A stretch of DNA of 64,000 nucleotides from CAWKOH01 sp963851245 (GCA_963851245.1 CAWKOH010000012.1:186001-250000), one strand, 5' to 3'. Shown: positions 16,497-27,501, counted from the first letter of the stretch. Notes: a model not told the origin generated them from the sequence alone. Translations and numbers: made by a program.

Positions 16497-19192
16497 GGGG
16501 CCGATACCTCTCCGTAGAAGACCCGGTCCACGACGCGGCGGGCCCGGCGGGTGACCCGCCGGTATTCGTCCCGTAACTCCGAAGGCGTGGTAGCGAGGCT
16601 CCGGGCCAGAGCGGTCAGCGTAGGCCCGGTGGTGGGGAGCGAATCGCCAGGGATGTCCCGGACCAGGCTCAGCCGGTTGCGGGCCCGCTCGCAGAATCGG
16701 TAGGCGGCTGTGAGGGTGCCGGCGTCGGCCGCCTCGAGCGCGCCCGCCCTCTCGAGGGCGTTCAGCGCGGTCAAGGTCCCGGTAGCCCGGATACCGTGCT
16801 CGAGCTGTAGCAGTTGCGCCGTCCACTCGATGTCGGAAAGCGAACCGGCTCCGAGCTTCAGATGAAACTTCGGATCCTCCGACGGAGGCACCCGCTCGCG
16901 CTCCATCCGGGCTTTGGTGCGGCGTATGTCACGTACCTCGTCACGGCCGAAGGGCTGATCCCACACGAATCTTCTGGCCACCGAGGAGAAACGCTCACCC
17001 AGGCCGGCATCCCCCACGATGAACCGGCCCCGCAGCAGTGCCTGTCGTTCCCAGACCTGGGCCCACCGGCCGTAGTAGACCTCGTAGGCGGTCAGGCTCC
17101 GGGCTTGAGGTCCCTGACGTCCTTCCGGCCGGAGGGCGGTGTCGATTCGGTACAGGCCGGCGGCGGGCGTCTCCCCCCCGAGGATGCGGACCAAGGCCGT
17201 GGCGCACCCTTCTGCCGCCGCGGCGGCCTCGGCCTCGCCCAGCCCGCCCGGGTTCTCGTAGACGAACATCAGGTCGAGATCACTCGAGTAGGCCAGCTCC
17301 CGCCCGCCCAGCCGGCCCATGCCGATCACCGCGAACGGCAGCTGGGGATCCACGTGGCGCAGGGCGGAGGCGACGACCGCCTCCGCCAGCTCGCTGAGAG
17401 CCGCTCCGGTCTCGTCCACGTCGGCGACATCGAGCACGTCGCGGGCCGCGATCCGCAGATTTTCGGCTCGGCTGAACAACCGCAAGCCCGCTTCGAAGGC
17501 GCCCTCCCCTTCCCGCCAGGCGAGCGACCGCTCGGCTCGGGCCTCCAGATCGCCGCGAGTTCGGGGGGTGAGGAACTCGTCCGCGGCCATCGCACTCAGA
17601 AGGTCGGGGCGGTGGTTCAGGTCCCGGGCGAAGCGAGGACCGGTGCCGAGCAGCAGGCACAGCTGCCTGGCGGCTTCCGGGGATTCCCGGCACACCGCCG
17701 TGAGCCGGTCGCGGCTGTGCGTCTCGGTCGAGAGGGTTCTCAGGCCGAGGAGCCCGAGATCCGGGTTCGGCGAAACCGACAGCCAGTCGAGAAGGACCGG
17801 GAGGATCCGCTGCATCAACTGCGAAGCTCGAGAGAAACCTCTGGTGAGCTCGACGACTGCCTGATGGGTGCGCCCGGCGTCGTCGAATCCGAAGGCCCGC
17901 AGGCGGTCGATCACGGCGTCCGGAGGGAGGGCGGCATCGGGGATGGGAGCCGATGTGAAGGCCTCCAGCAAGGGGCGGAAGAAGAGGCGTTCATGGATGG
18001 CCCGCGCCGTCGCTTGCTGAAGCCTGAGATCGGCGTCGAACTGGGCCAAAGCGGTGCCGGTGACCCGATCCCGGTAGCCGAGGATCCGGGCCAAGCGGGC
18101 CCGGGCCGGCTGGCCGTTGGGAACGGTGTGCACCTGCTCGTCTTCCTGAAGCTGGAGGCGATGCTCGACGGTGCGGAGGAACCGGTAGGCCCCCTCTAGC
18201 GACTCAGCGTCGTCGGCGGCCACATAACCGCCCTCGGCCAGGGCGCGGAGGGCGGCCAGCGTTGAGGGGGCTCGCAACCCCGGGTCGCTCCGCCCGTGGA
18301 CCAGTTGCAGGAGCTGCACCGCGAACTCGATGTCGCGGATTCCCCCCTTTCCTCTCTTGAGCTCCCTGTCGGTAAGGAAGCGCCGCGACACCGCTTCCTC
18401 GGCTCGCGCCTTGAGGCGGCGTATCTGCCCGATGTCGTCGGCCCCGAAGGGCCGCCGCCACACCTGGGCCGCGGCCCGCTCATCGAACTGGCGACCGATG
18501 GCGGCGTCGCCGGCGACCGTCCGGGCCTTCAGCAGGGCCTGGAACTCCCAAGTTTGCGCCCACCGGCCCCAGTACACCGAGTACGACTCCAGGCTGCGGA
18601 CGAGTGGTCCGGCCCGACCCTCGGGGCGAAGGTCCAGGTCGACTCGCCACGCCGTCCGGGCCGCATCGAGCAACGGGCGGGCGTCTCCCGATCCCACCAG
18701 GAGCACGTCGACGTCACTCGAGTAGTTCAGCTCGTCGCCCCCGAGCTTGCCCATTCCGATCACGGCCAGGCCGGCACTGGAATCAATGGTCATGTCCCAG
18801 GCCAGTTGGAGCACCGCCGAGGCCAAAGTCGAGAGGTTGCCGCCCACTCCTTCGAGATCGTCGATTTCGAGGAGATCCCTCGCCGCGATGCGCAGCATCT
18901 CCAGCCGTTTGGCCCGCCCCGGCCCGCCGGCCCCTGCCGGCCCCGACATGGTCAGGTCTACCGGTAGGTCCAGATCGGCGAGCACGTCGAGGGCGGCATC
19001 GTCGGTGATGCACACCCGGGCCAGCCACGGGCTGGCGGCGATCACCGCGACGAGCGCCGACCTCAAGCCGGCGTCGCCGTCCAGCCTGTCCTGCGCAGCC
19101 GGGTGGGCCGCCACCAGCCGTTCGAGTATCAGCGCCGATCCGCTTGGGTCGGCGCTGCGCTCGATGTCCTCGGTGGCGGCCGGCGGGGCCAT
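16493..19192 (-). CDS. glnE: Bifunctional glutamine synthetase adenylyltransferase/adenylyl-removing enzyme
   Basis: An 899-residue cytoplasmic enzyme that attaches and removes AMP on glutamine synthetase in response to nitrogen status. It has two homologous nucleotidyltransferase halves with the GGxEL/DxD signature: GGDELNYSSDVDVLLVG near residue 158 (N-terminal deadenylylating half) and GGRELAYSSDLDLMFVY near residue 637 (C-terminal adenylylating half). Each is followed by a helical regulatory segment with RDIEF or SDIEW motifs. It is slightly shorter than the approximately 950 residues usual for the family but appears complete. ATG 19192. It converges with the kinase gene and is not obviously in an operon. 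Confidence 0.95.
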   Translation of the reverse strand: MAPPAATEDIERSADPSGSALILERLVAAHPAAQDRLDGDAGLRSALVAVIAASPWLARVCITDDAALDVLADLDLPVDLTMSGPAGAGGPGRAKRLEMLRIAARDLLEIDDLEGVGGNLSTLASAVLQLAWDMTIDSSAGLAVIGMGKLGGDELNYSSDVDVLLVGSGDARPLLDAARTAWRVDLDLRPEGRAGPLVRSLESYSVYWGRWAQTWEFQALLKARTVAGDAAIGRQFDERAAAQVWRRPFGADDIGQIRRLKARAEEAVSRRFLTDRELKRGKGGIRDIEFAVQLLQLVHGRSDPGLRAPSTLAALRALAEGGYVAADDAESLEGAYRFLRTVEHRLQLQEDEQVHTVPNGQPARARLARILGYRDRVTGTALAQFDADLRLQQATARAIHERLFFRPLLEAFTSAPIPDAALPPDAVIDRLRAFGFDDAGRTHQAVVELTRGFSRASQLMQRILPVLLDWLSVSPNPDLGLLGLRTLSTETHSRDRLTAVCRESPEAARQLCLLLGTGPRFARDLNHRPDLLSAMAADEFLTPRTRGDLEARAERSLAWREGEGAFEAGLRLFSRAENLRIAARDVLDVADVDETGAALSELAEAVVASALRHVDPQLPFAVIGMGRLGGRELAYSSDLDLMFVYENPGGLGEAEAAAAAEGCATALVRILGGETPAAGLYRIDTALRPEGRQGPQARSLTAYEVYYGRWAQVWERQALLRGRFIVGDAGLGERFSSVARRFVWDQPFGRDEVRDIRRTKARMERERVPPSEDPKFHLKLGAGSLSDIEWTAQLLQLEHGIRATGTLTALNALERAGALEAADAGTLTAAYRFCERARNRLSLVRDIPGDSLPTTGPTLTALARSLATTPSELRDEYRRVTRRARRVVDRVFYGEVSAP

Positions 19193-19227
19193 AGGCCCAG
19201 TGTGCCGCTTTTCCGGCCGCTCGGGCT

Positions 19228-19455
19228 CTAGGCCGCGGCTGGGACCAGCACCAGTTCTTCGCCGTCAGACTCGCTGTCGGGCGAGCTGGACCCGGCTCGC
19301 TTCACGGTGACCAGCGACCACACCGCCACGTTCACGATCGAGGCGTCGACCACGATCATCAGCTGAGCGATGGCGAGGACAGCCAGGATCCACCACCGCC
19401 GGTCGGGACCCGACCCGATTCTCGGCCGCGCTGAACTGGGGATAGTTGCGGTCAT
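19228..19455 (-). pseudogene. Remnant of a DHA2/EmrB-type MFS transporter (internal deletion)
   Basis: A 75-residue open frame opens exactly like an EmrB/QacA drug-proton antiporter: RRWWILAVLAIAQLMIVVDASIVNVA, the first helix with its conserved Asp. It then passes after about residue 44 (near base 19322) straight into a hydrophilic tail, VKRAGSSSPDSESDGEELV, of the kind seen at the C-terminus of such transporters. The other roughly 13 helices are missing while the frame is kept. It lies 18 bases downstream of a TetR regulator gene on the same strand, the usual regulator-exporter pair. It cannot transport. Confidence 0.7.
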
Positions 19456-19473
19456 GGGTTCTCCTTGGGGGGT

Positions 19474-20124
19474 TCAGGAACGAAGGGAAGGGATTAGAAC
19501 TCGGTCAACCAGGTAGTCAGCGAATGAATCGTTCAACGGTTCACCGCTCATAACTCGAAAAAGGGAAACGCCCAGCGCGATGTCCATCAGTTCCGGAGGC
19601 TCGACTTCGCGGGGGAGCTCCCCCCGGCTCTGCGCCCTGGACACGATCAACTCCGTCACACGCTGGCGGTAGGCCTGCTTGTGACCGGCCAGCAGCCGGC
19701 CCAGCTCGGCGTCGGCCCGAACGGCCACGGCCAGTCCACACACCAGTCCGCCGTCGGCGCCCGCCAGGTTCGAGAACAGCGTCCTGGTCAGGGCCACGAG
19801 GTCGCCCCGCAGGCTCCCGGTATCGTCCGGATCAGGGTGCCCCCCGTTGTCCATGCGGCCGATGGCCGCCGCCACCAGCTCCGCCTTGCCGGCCCAACGG
19901 CGGTAGATGGTGGCCTTGGACACCCCGGCGTGAGCAGCCACCGCTTCGATGCTCATGGCGTCGTAGCCGACGGTGACGATGAGGTCGATGGCGGCGTCGA
20001 GGATGGCCTGGTCCCTGGCGTCGTCGCGCGGCCGGCCCCGTCCCGGCAGGTCGGGAGCCTCGGGCTCACCGGGCCGGGTGCCCGTGTCTATGGCCGTGCC
20101 TCTGTCCACCCCGGCACTATACAT
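19474..20124 (-). CDS. TetR family transcriptional regulator
   Basis: A 216-residue repressor. Its N-terminal helix-turn-helix (about residues 38-85) reads ILDAAIDLIVTVGYDAMSIEAVAAHAGVSKATIYRRWAGK, cut here only for length, and is a textbook TetR DNA-binding domain; the C-terminal ligand domain resembles TetR_C_11-type proteins. ATG 20124 abuts a palindromic operator; GTG 20109 would also fit and would leave a TATAGT box upstream. It precedes the MFS remnant and diverges from nadE. It probably represses itself and formerly the lost exporter. Confidence 0.9.
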   Translation of the reverse strand: MYSAGVDRGTAIDTGTRPGEPEAPDLPGRGRPRDDARDQAILDAAIDLIVTVGYDAMSIEAVAAHAGVSKATIYRRWAGKAELVAAAIGRMDNGGHPDPDDTGSLRGDLVALTRTLFSNLAGADGGLVCGLAVAVRADAELGRLLAGHKQAYRQRVTELIVSRAQSRGELPREVEPPELMDIALGVSLFRVMSGEPLNDSFADYLVDRVLIPSLRS

Positions 20125-20147
20125 CGATACGATACGGTATCGTTTCG
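20125..20147. promoter_or_regulatory. Palindromic operator upstream of the TetR gene
   Basis: The 23-bp element has 11-bp arms with one mismatched pair around a central G; its core CGATACGGTATCG (20130-20142) is perfectly symmetrical. It touches the TetR start codon and lies 48 bases before nadE, so it may affect both directions. Confidence 0.7.
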
Positions 20148-20194
20148 ATTATCCGTGATATCGGTCACACCCGAGCTCGACGTACTCTCGTGGT

Positions 20195-21913
20195 GTGACC
20201 CGCCTGCGCGTGGCCATGGGCCAGATCGATCCGGTCGTCGGAGACCTAGGCGGCAATGCCGAGCGCATTATCGACGCCATCGGGGTGGCCGAGGAGGCCG
20301 GCGCCGATGTGGCCGTCTTCCCGGAGCTGGCCCTGCCCGGCTATCCGCCCGAGGATCTGCTGCTGAAGCCCGGTTTCGTGGCCGACAATCTGGCCGCCCT
20401 GGCCAAGGTGGCCGCCGTCACCGAGCGGTGTGTAGCCGTCGTCGGCTTCGTCGACGAGAAGCTGGACCTCTACAACGCCGCCGCCGTATGTGCCCACGGT
20501 GACATTCGGGGGATATATCACAAACAGCTGCTACCCAACTACGGCGTCTTCGACGAGCAGCGCTACTTCGCCGCCGGCGGAGGCGCCACCCAGCTGTTCG
20601 GAATCGGTGGCGTTCGGGTCGGAGTGTCCATCTGCGAAGACGCGTGGAGCCCGACCGGACCCATCGCCGAACAGGCGGCGGCGGGGGCCGAACTGGTCAT
20701 CAACATCAATGCCTCTCCCTACTCGATGGACCGGCTCATCGAGCGGGAGCAGATGCTGGCTACCCGGGCCGCCGACGCCAGCTGCTGCCTCGTCTATCTG
20801 AACTGCGTCGGTGGGCAGGACGAGCTGGTCTTCGACGGCGCCTCGCTGATCTTCGACGCCGACGGGCGCCTCCTGGCGTCGATGCCGCAGTTCCAGGAGG
20901 AGGTGGCGGTGATCGACATCGATGTCCGCCCCGTCTTCCGCAAGCGGCTCCTCGACCCGCGGGGCCATCACCGCGCCCTGCCCCTCCCGATAACCGAAGT
21001 GACGACCCATCCCCGGGCGGCCGGCGCCCCGGTGGCCCGTTCGCTCCCGCTTCGCGCCACCCGGCTGTCGCAAGAGGCGGAGGTCTACCAGGCGCTGGTG
21101 ACCGGCACCCGGGACTACGTCCGCAAGAACGGTTTCAGCGACGTGGTGATCGGTCTGTCCGGAGGTATCGACTCGACGCTCGTGGCCGTGGTCGCGGCCG
21201 ACGCCCTCGGCGCAGAGCACGTCCACGGGGTGAGCATGCCGTCCCGTTACTCGAGCGAGGGTTCCGAGACCGACGCCGACGAACTGGCTCGCAACCTCGG
21301 CCTGGACTTCCGCACCGTTCCGATCGAAGGCCCTCATTCCGCCTTCCTGACCCTGCTGGCCGGTACTGAGGACGGTGTCCCTGGCGGCCTCACCGAGGAG
21401 AACCTGCAGAGCCGGATCCGGGGCGTCATCCTCATGGCCCTGTCCAATCAGCTGGGCTGGCTGGTGCTCACCACGGGCAACAAGAGTGAGGCCGCCGTGG
21501 GCTACTCGACGCTCTACGGCGATACCGCCGGCGGTTTCGCGGTCATAAAGGATGTGGCCAAGAGCATGGTCTACCGGCTCTGCACCTGGCGCAACGGCAG
21601 CGGACCGGCACCGGTCATCCCCCCGTCGGTATTGACCAAGCCGCCCTCGGCGGAGTTGCGGCCCGACCAGAGGGACGACCAGGCGCTACCCCCCTACGAC
21701 GTGCTCGATCCCGTCCTGCTCGCCTACGTGGAGAAGGACCTGACCGCCTCGGAGCTGGTGGAGGCGGGTTTCGACGAGGAGCTCGTGCGCCAGGTCGTTC
21801 GGCTCGTCGACCTGGCCGAGTACAAGCGCCGCCAGACCCCGCCCGGGGTCCGGGTCACGCCCAAAGCGTTCGGCCGGGACCGTCGGATGCCGATCACCAA
21901 CCGTTACCGTTGA
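20195..21913 (+). CDS. nadE: Glutamine-dependent NAD+ synthase
   Basis: A 572-residue two-domain enzyme making NAD+ from deamido-NAD+, ATP and glutamine. The N-terminal nitrilase-type glutaminase (about residues 1-270) has the Glu of FPELALPGYPPEDLL, the Lys of HKQLLPNYGVFDE and the Cys of VSICEDAWS (about 147). The C-terminal synthetase (about 300-572) has the PP-loop SGGIDSTLVAVV (about 323), and TTGNKSE and YGDTAGGFAVIKD for substrate binding. GTG 20195 gives the standard MTRLRVAMGQIDPVVGD opening. Complete and of normal length for the shorter bacterial type. Confidence 0.95.
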   Translation: MTRLRVAMGQIDPVVGDLGGNAERIIDAIGVAEEAGADVAVFPELALPGYPPEDLLLKPGFVADNLAALAKVAAVTERCVAVVGFVDEKLDLYNAAAVCAHGDIRGIYHKQLLPNYGVFDEQRYFAAGGGATQLFGIGGVRVGVSICEDAWSPTGPIAEQAAAGAELVININASPYSMDRLIEREQMLATRAADASCCLVYLNCVGGQDELVFDGASLIFDADGRLLASMPQFQEEVAVIDIDVRPVFRKRLLDPRGHHRALPLPITEVTTHPRAAGAPVARSLPLRATRLSQEAEVYQALVTGTRDYVRKNGFSDVVIGLSGGIDSTLVAVVAADALGAEHVHGVSMPSRYSSEGSETDADELARNLGLDFRTVPIEGPHSAFLTLLAGTEDGVPGGLTEENLQSRIRGVILMALSNQLGWLVLTTGNKSEAAVGYSTLYGDTAGGFAVIKDVAKSMVYRLCTWRNGSGPAPVIPPSVLTKPPSAELRPDQRDDQALPPYDVLDPVLLAYVEKDLTASELVEAGFDEELVRQVVRLVDLAEYKRRQTPPGVRVTPKAFGRDRRMPITNRYR

Positions 21914-21978
21914 GCGCCTGACACTCATAGCGGTCGCCGAAACGGCGTCCGCCCTGAGCTCACGGTTAGCATTAGGGG

Positions 21979-22626
21979 GTGACCTCGTTGCAAGAAGGCG
22001 TCGTTCAGCCGCGCCGGGCCCGCTCGCCGCGGGGTCAGGGCGAGCAGCTGAGGGAGGAGATCCTGGCTGCCGCCGAGCGGATCCTCATCCAGACCAACGA
22101 CCAGTCGGCCCTTTCCATCCGGGCCATCGCGGCGGCGGTGGGGGTGACGCCGCCGTCCATATACCTCCATTTCGCCGACCGCAACGACCTGGTCTTCGAA
22201 GTATGCGAACGGCACGCCGAGCAGCTCGAGCGGACCATGGACGAAGCAGCCGTCGGGCTCGAGGACCCGTTGGAGCGGATCCGCCGCCGGGGCTATGCCT
22301 ACCTGCGGTGGGGCTTGGACAATCCCGAGCACTACCGCATCCTCATGATGAGCCGGCCGGACCAAACCCCGGACCGCTTTGTGGACGAGCGCCTGGCTGA
22401 CACCGCCGGGCTTGTTCCGGTAGCCGCCGACCTGGTCACCGCGGTCGCCGGCGAGCAGGTGGATTCGACCGACGATCCCCTCGAGACCACCAAGATCCTC
22501 TGGATGATGATCCACGGCATGGTGTCCCTTCTCATCTCTAAGCCGGACTTCCCCTTCGGGCCGGCGGAGGAGACATACGCCCGGATGTTCGAGCTGGCCC
22601 GTCGCGGCCTGGCGCCCCGAGCCTGA
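21979..22626 (+). CDS. TetR/AcrR family regulator (WHG-domain type)
   Basis: A 215-residue regulator with a basic N-terminal arm. The HTH (about residues 25-70) contains IRAIAAAVGVTPPSIYLHFADRN. The C-terminal domain carries WGLDNPEHYRILMM and ILWMMIHGMVSLLI, typical of the TetR_C_33/WHG group. GTG 21979 is 65 bases after nadE. The following gene of unknown function starts 12 bases after its stop, suggesting they work together. The ligand is unknown. Confidence 0.9.
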   Translation: MTSLQEGVVQPRRARSPRGQGEQLREEILAAAERILIQTNDQSALSIRAIAAAVGVTPPSIYLHFADRNDLVFEVCERHAEQLERTMDEAAVGLEDPLERIRRRGYAYLRWGLDNPEHYRILMMSRPDQTPDRFVDERLADTAGLVPVAADLVTAVAGEQVDSTDDPLETTKILWMMIHGMVSLLISKPDFPFGPAEETYARMFELARRGLAPRA

Positions 22627-22638
22627 CGGCACCTGGGC

Positions 22639-23160
22639 GTGGCGCTGACCCTCGACGAGTCGGCGCGCCTGGCCGGGGGCCACTGCTGGCTGGAGCGGCG
22701 CCTGTTCGAGCTGCTAGGCGGCTGGGTAGAGCCCACCACAGAGCCGCCTGCCAAGCTCCTGTTCGACCGGCACAGCGGCCACCACGCCTGGCGGGCCGGG
22801 CAGTGGTGGGACCGCCTTCCGATACTCGACGACATCGACCGGCTGTCGTTGGTGACAGCCGGCCCGGCTTCACTGCCGGAGGTCTTGCAGGCTCTGGCCG
22901 CCGCTCCGGCCACGGTCGGCCGGCTGGCCGGCGCCTATCGATTCGCCCTGCCCCGGCTGTGGACACGGTACGCCCAACACCTGGTGTTGGCCACCCCGGT
23001 CAGCGACGGCTCGAGCATCCGAACGCTCAGGATGGCCATGGCCGATGTCGAGGCGGACTGGCGCGAGGGCGAGGCCCTTCTCCAGGACCTCCTCCGCGAC
23101 CCCGGTCTGGTCCGGACCGCCGCCGACACCGTGGCCGCCCTGGAGGCGATGTTGGTGTAG
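22639..23160 (+). CDS. Conserved-looking helical protein of unknown function
   Basis: A 173-residue, all-helical soluble protein starting at GTG 22639. Its pattern (LAGGHCWLERRLFELLGGWV, DRHSGHHAWRAGQWWDRLP, ADVEADWREGEALLQDLL) is rich in paired Glu/His and Trp, which recalls ferritin-like four-helix proteins with metal-binding Glu and His. That is suggestion only; no family is recognised with confidence. It sits 12 bases downstream of a TetR regulator and is likely co-transcribed with it. Confidence 0.65.
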   Translation: MALTLDESARLAGGHCWLERRLFELLGGWVEPTTEPPAKLLFDRHSGHHAWRAGQWWDRLPILDDIDRLSLVTAGPASLPEVLQALAAAPATVGRLAGAYRFALPRLWTRYAQHLVLATPVSDGSSIRTLRMAMADVEADWREGEALLQDLLRDPGLVRTAADTVAALEAMLV

Positions 23161-23311
23161 AAGAAAATGACGAGGAGGGTTGACGGAGTCGGTGTTCGCG
23201 CCGCTGACCAGGCAGGCGGGCCGGTGATCCGATACGCCACCAAGAACCTGGCATCTGGTGCGGAGCACTAAGGTCGCCACAGACCACGAATCATTTCGGG
23301 AGAACGCTTAA

Positions 23312-23650
23312 ATGGAGCTCGGCCTGGAGGTCGTCGAGAGCCGGCCGCCCTACACGGTCCTGGCCGTAAAGGGCGAGGTGGATGTCTACAGCGCGCCGCG
23401 CCTGCGGGAGAAGCTGGTCGAGCTGGTGAGTCAAGGACACCGCCACATCGTCGTCGACCTCCAGTCGGTTGACTTCCTCGACTCCACCGGCCTGGGGGTA
23501 CTGGTCGGTGGCCTCAAGCGGCTGCGCAGCCACGAAGGCGACTTGACCCTGGTTTGCACGCAGGCACGCATCCTGAAGGTTTTCGAGATCACGGGTCTGA
23601 CGACCGTGTTCCGCATCACGGACACGGTCGAAAAGGCCACCGAGGACTGA
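23312..23650 (+). CDS. STAS-domain anti-sigma factor antagonist
   Basis: A 112-residue single-domain protein of the SpoIIAA/RsbV type. It opens with a beta strand and KGEVDVYSAPRLREKL, and carries the phosphorylatable Ser in DFLDSTGLGVLVGGLKRL (about residue 56). Such proteins bind an anti-sigma kinase when unphosphorylated and so free a sigma factor. ATG 23312 follows GGGAGAA at a good distance. Sixteen bases later comes an anti-sigma-type ATPase, its expected partner. No cognate SigB-like sigma factor is adjacent. Confidence 0.92.
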   Translation: MELGLEVVESRPPYTVLAVKGEVDVYSAPRLREKLVELVSQGHRHIVVDLQSVDFLDSTGLGVLVGGLKRLRSHEGDLTLVCTQARILKVFEITGLTTVFRITDTVEKATED

Positions 23651-23665
23651 GGACCCCCAGGGCCC

Positions 23666-24157
23666 GTGAGGATGGAGCGCTCCCTGGAGATATCCGTTCC
23701 CTCCCGAACGGAGTACATAGCGGTCGTGAGGCTGGTCGTTGCCTCCCTGGCGTCGGCGAGACGGGCCCTGGTGGACGATCGCATCGACGACCTTAAGTTG
23801 GCCGTTTCCGAAATCTGCACGAACGCCATCGAGGCCAACGAGTCGACGGGCAACAGCCATCCGGTCGTCGTCACCTGCTGGGAGGCCGCCGAACGTTTCA
23901 CGGTGTGCATCGCTGACTCAGGCCACGGCTTTGACGCTGATCTGCTGCCCGAGCACCCGCCCGTGACCGACCCGGACCGCTTGAACTTCGAACGCGGCCT
24001 CGGCATTCCGCTCGTCCGCTCTCTGGTGGACGAGGTGAGGTTCGAGTCGGGGCCGAGCGGCACGGCGGTCTGGCTCACTCTCTTCGGAAGCTCAGCGGCG
24101 GAGGGTCAGGACGAGACGTCGGAGATCCTGCGGGTGGTCATCTCCGAGGACGGCTAG
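23666..24157 (+). CDS. Anti-sigma factor-type ATP-binding protein (RsbW-like)
   Basis: A 163-residue HATPase_c_2 protein, the kinase partner of STAS antagonists. The N-box is LAVSEICTNAIEANE (about residues 48-62), the G1-like box is IADSGHGFD (about 88-96) and the G2-like box is RGLGIPLVRSLVDEV (about 110-124). GTG 23666 (or ATG 23672) lies 16 bases after the STAS gene. It probably phosphorylates that STAS protein and sequesters a sigma factor encoded elsewhere. Confidence 0.88.
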   Translation: MRMERSLEISVPSRTEYIAVVRLVVASLASARRALVDDRIDDLKLAVSEICTNAIEANESTGNSHPVVVTCWEAAERFTVCIADSGHGFDADLLPEHPPVTDPDRLNFERGLGIPLVRSLVDEVRFESGPSGTAVWLTLFGSSAAEGQDETSEILRVVISEDG

Positions 24158-24223
24158 GCCCGGCGCCCTTCCCTTCTTCCAGGCTGGCACCAAGGGGAGC
24201 GGTTTGCCCCCTCTGAGATTGAC

Positions 24224-24242
24224 TTTTGTTAGCCCAAAAAAG
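24224..24242 (+). promoter_or_regulatory. Possible DtxR/MntR-type metal-regulator box and promoter
   Basis: The 19 bases TTTTGTTAGCCCAAAAAAG match the DtxR consensus TTAGGTTAGSCTAACCTAA at about 12 positions, including the GTTAGCC core. A TTGACT at 24219-24224 and a weak TACTGT at 24243-24248 could be the -35 and -10 of the promoter it overlaps. It lies 22 bases before the DtxR-like gene, consistent with autoregulation. Confidence 0.5.
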
Positions 24243-24264
24243 TACTGTCGCCGCCGACCAAATC

Positions 24265-25008
24265 ATGGATGCATCCCTGACTAAGTCCGAGCGCGAGACG
24301 CTGAAGGCCATCTGGCGCCTCACCTCTCGGGCCGACTCGGACCTCGGAGCGCGGACCGGAGACCTGGCCGCGTCCTTGAAGGTGTCACCCGGCACCATGA
24401 CGGCCACCGTCAAGAGGCTCGCTGACCGCAACCTCGCCGTTCACACCCCCTACCACGGGGTGCAGCTGACCGACGCCGGCCGGCGGCGGGCCATGAGCGT
24501 GGTACGGCGTCACCGGATCGTCGAGCGTTTCCTGGCGGACATGCTCGGGTACAGCTGGTCCGAGGCGGACCGGCTGGCGCCGACGTTCGAGCACCAGCTG
24601 CCCCAGGAAGTCGAGGACCGCCTTTACGCCGCCCTCGACCGTCCGGCCACCTGCCCGCACGGCTTTCCCATCCCCGGGGCCGGCAGCGCCGGGCTGCCCG
24701 AAATGCCACCCCTGTACGACCTGGCGCCGGGCGATCGGGCCGTGGTGGCCCTGCCCGGCTCGACCGACCCGGACGTGGCCATGTTCCTCGACGGCCTCGG
24801 CGTGCGGCCGGGCGTCGAGGTCGAAGTGCGCGAGAAGCATCCCTTCGACGGACCGATCGTGGTCTCGGTCGACGGCAGCGACCGGACCCTCGGGGAGAAG
24901 GTGGCCCGCCAGATCCTGGTGAGGGTGGCCTCCGACCGGGGCAAGGGCAATGGCAAGAAAGCCTCGACAGCAAACACCAACCGCAAAGTGAGAAAGGAAC
25001 CCGTCTGA
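24265..25008 (+). CDS. DtxR/MntR family metal-dependent regulator
   Basis: A 247-residue iron- or manganese-sensing repressor. The N-terminal winged helix (about residues 8-70; TGDLAASLKVSPGTMTATVKRL) precedes the dimerisation and metal-binding domain, with HRIVERFLADMLGYSW (about 85-100) and EHQLPQEVEDRL. A C-terminal FeoA/SH3-like domain (about 145-225) and a Lys/Asn-rich tail complete it. ATG 24265 is preferred because the earlier TTG at 24226 overlaps the operator-like sequence. hppA starts two bases after its stop, so the two are translationally linked, an unusual partner for this regulator family. Confidence 0.88.
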   Translation: MDASLTKSERETLKAIWRLTSRADSDLGARTGDLAASLKVSPGTMTATVKRLADRNLAVHTPYHGVQLTDAGRRRAMSVVRRHRIVERFLADMLGYSWSEADRLAPTFEHQLPQEVEDRLYAALDRPATCPHGFPIPGAGSAGLPEMPPLYDLAPGDRAVVALPGSTDPDVAMFLDGLGVRPGVEVEVREKHPFDGPIVVSVDGSDRTLGEKVARQILVRVASDRGKGNGKKASTANTNRKVRKEPV

Positions 25009-25010
25009 TC

Positions 25011-27329
<2,319 letters not shown>

Positions 27330-27333
27330 GGCG

Positions 27334-27351
27334 GGCCGGCGGGGGCCGGCC
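27334..27351 (+). terminator. GC hairpin after hppA
   Basis: GGCCGGC and GCCGGCC form a perfect 7-bp stem around GGGG, starting 5 bases after the hppA stop. There is no T-run, as is common for hairpin terminators in high-GC actinobacteria. Confidence 0.5.
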
Positions 27352-27411
27352 GATGGGCCTTGGCCGTTTCAAGCCCGTCCTCTGATGCCGGAAACCCCCA
27401 CTCCGGCTCCT

Positions 27412-27457
27412 ATTGTGTCGAGTAGTTCACCGTATATGGTGTAGTAATCGACACAAT
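27412..27457. repeat. Nested inverted repeat between convergent genes
   Basis: ATTGTGTCGA (27412-27421) and TCGACACAAT (27448-27457) are perfect 10-bp arms. Inside them lies a second near-palindrome, CACCGTATATGGTG (27428-27441). It is AT-richer than its surroundings and lies between the 3' ends of hppA and the PEP-mutase-family remnant. Confidence 0.75.
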
Positions 27458-27501
27458 GAATGTGCTCAAGGTGACCTGGGTGTCTCTCAATGTCGGTCGC
27501 C

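Noticed and set aside
16814..18199. 461-residue plus-strand frame opposite glnE
   Set aside because: No recognisable domain; glnE on the other strand has both nucleotidyltransferase halves intact.
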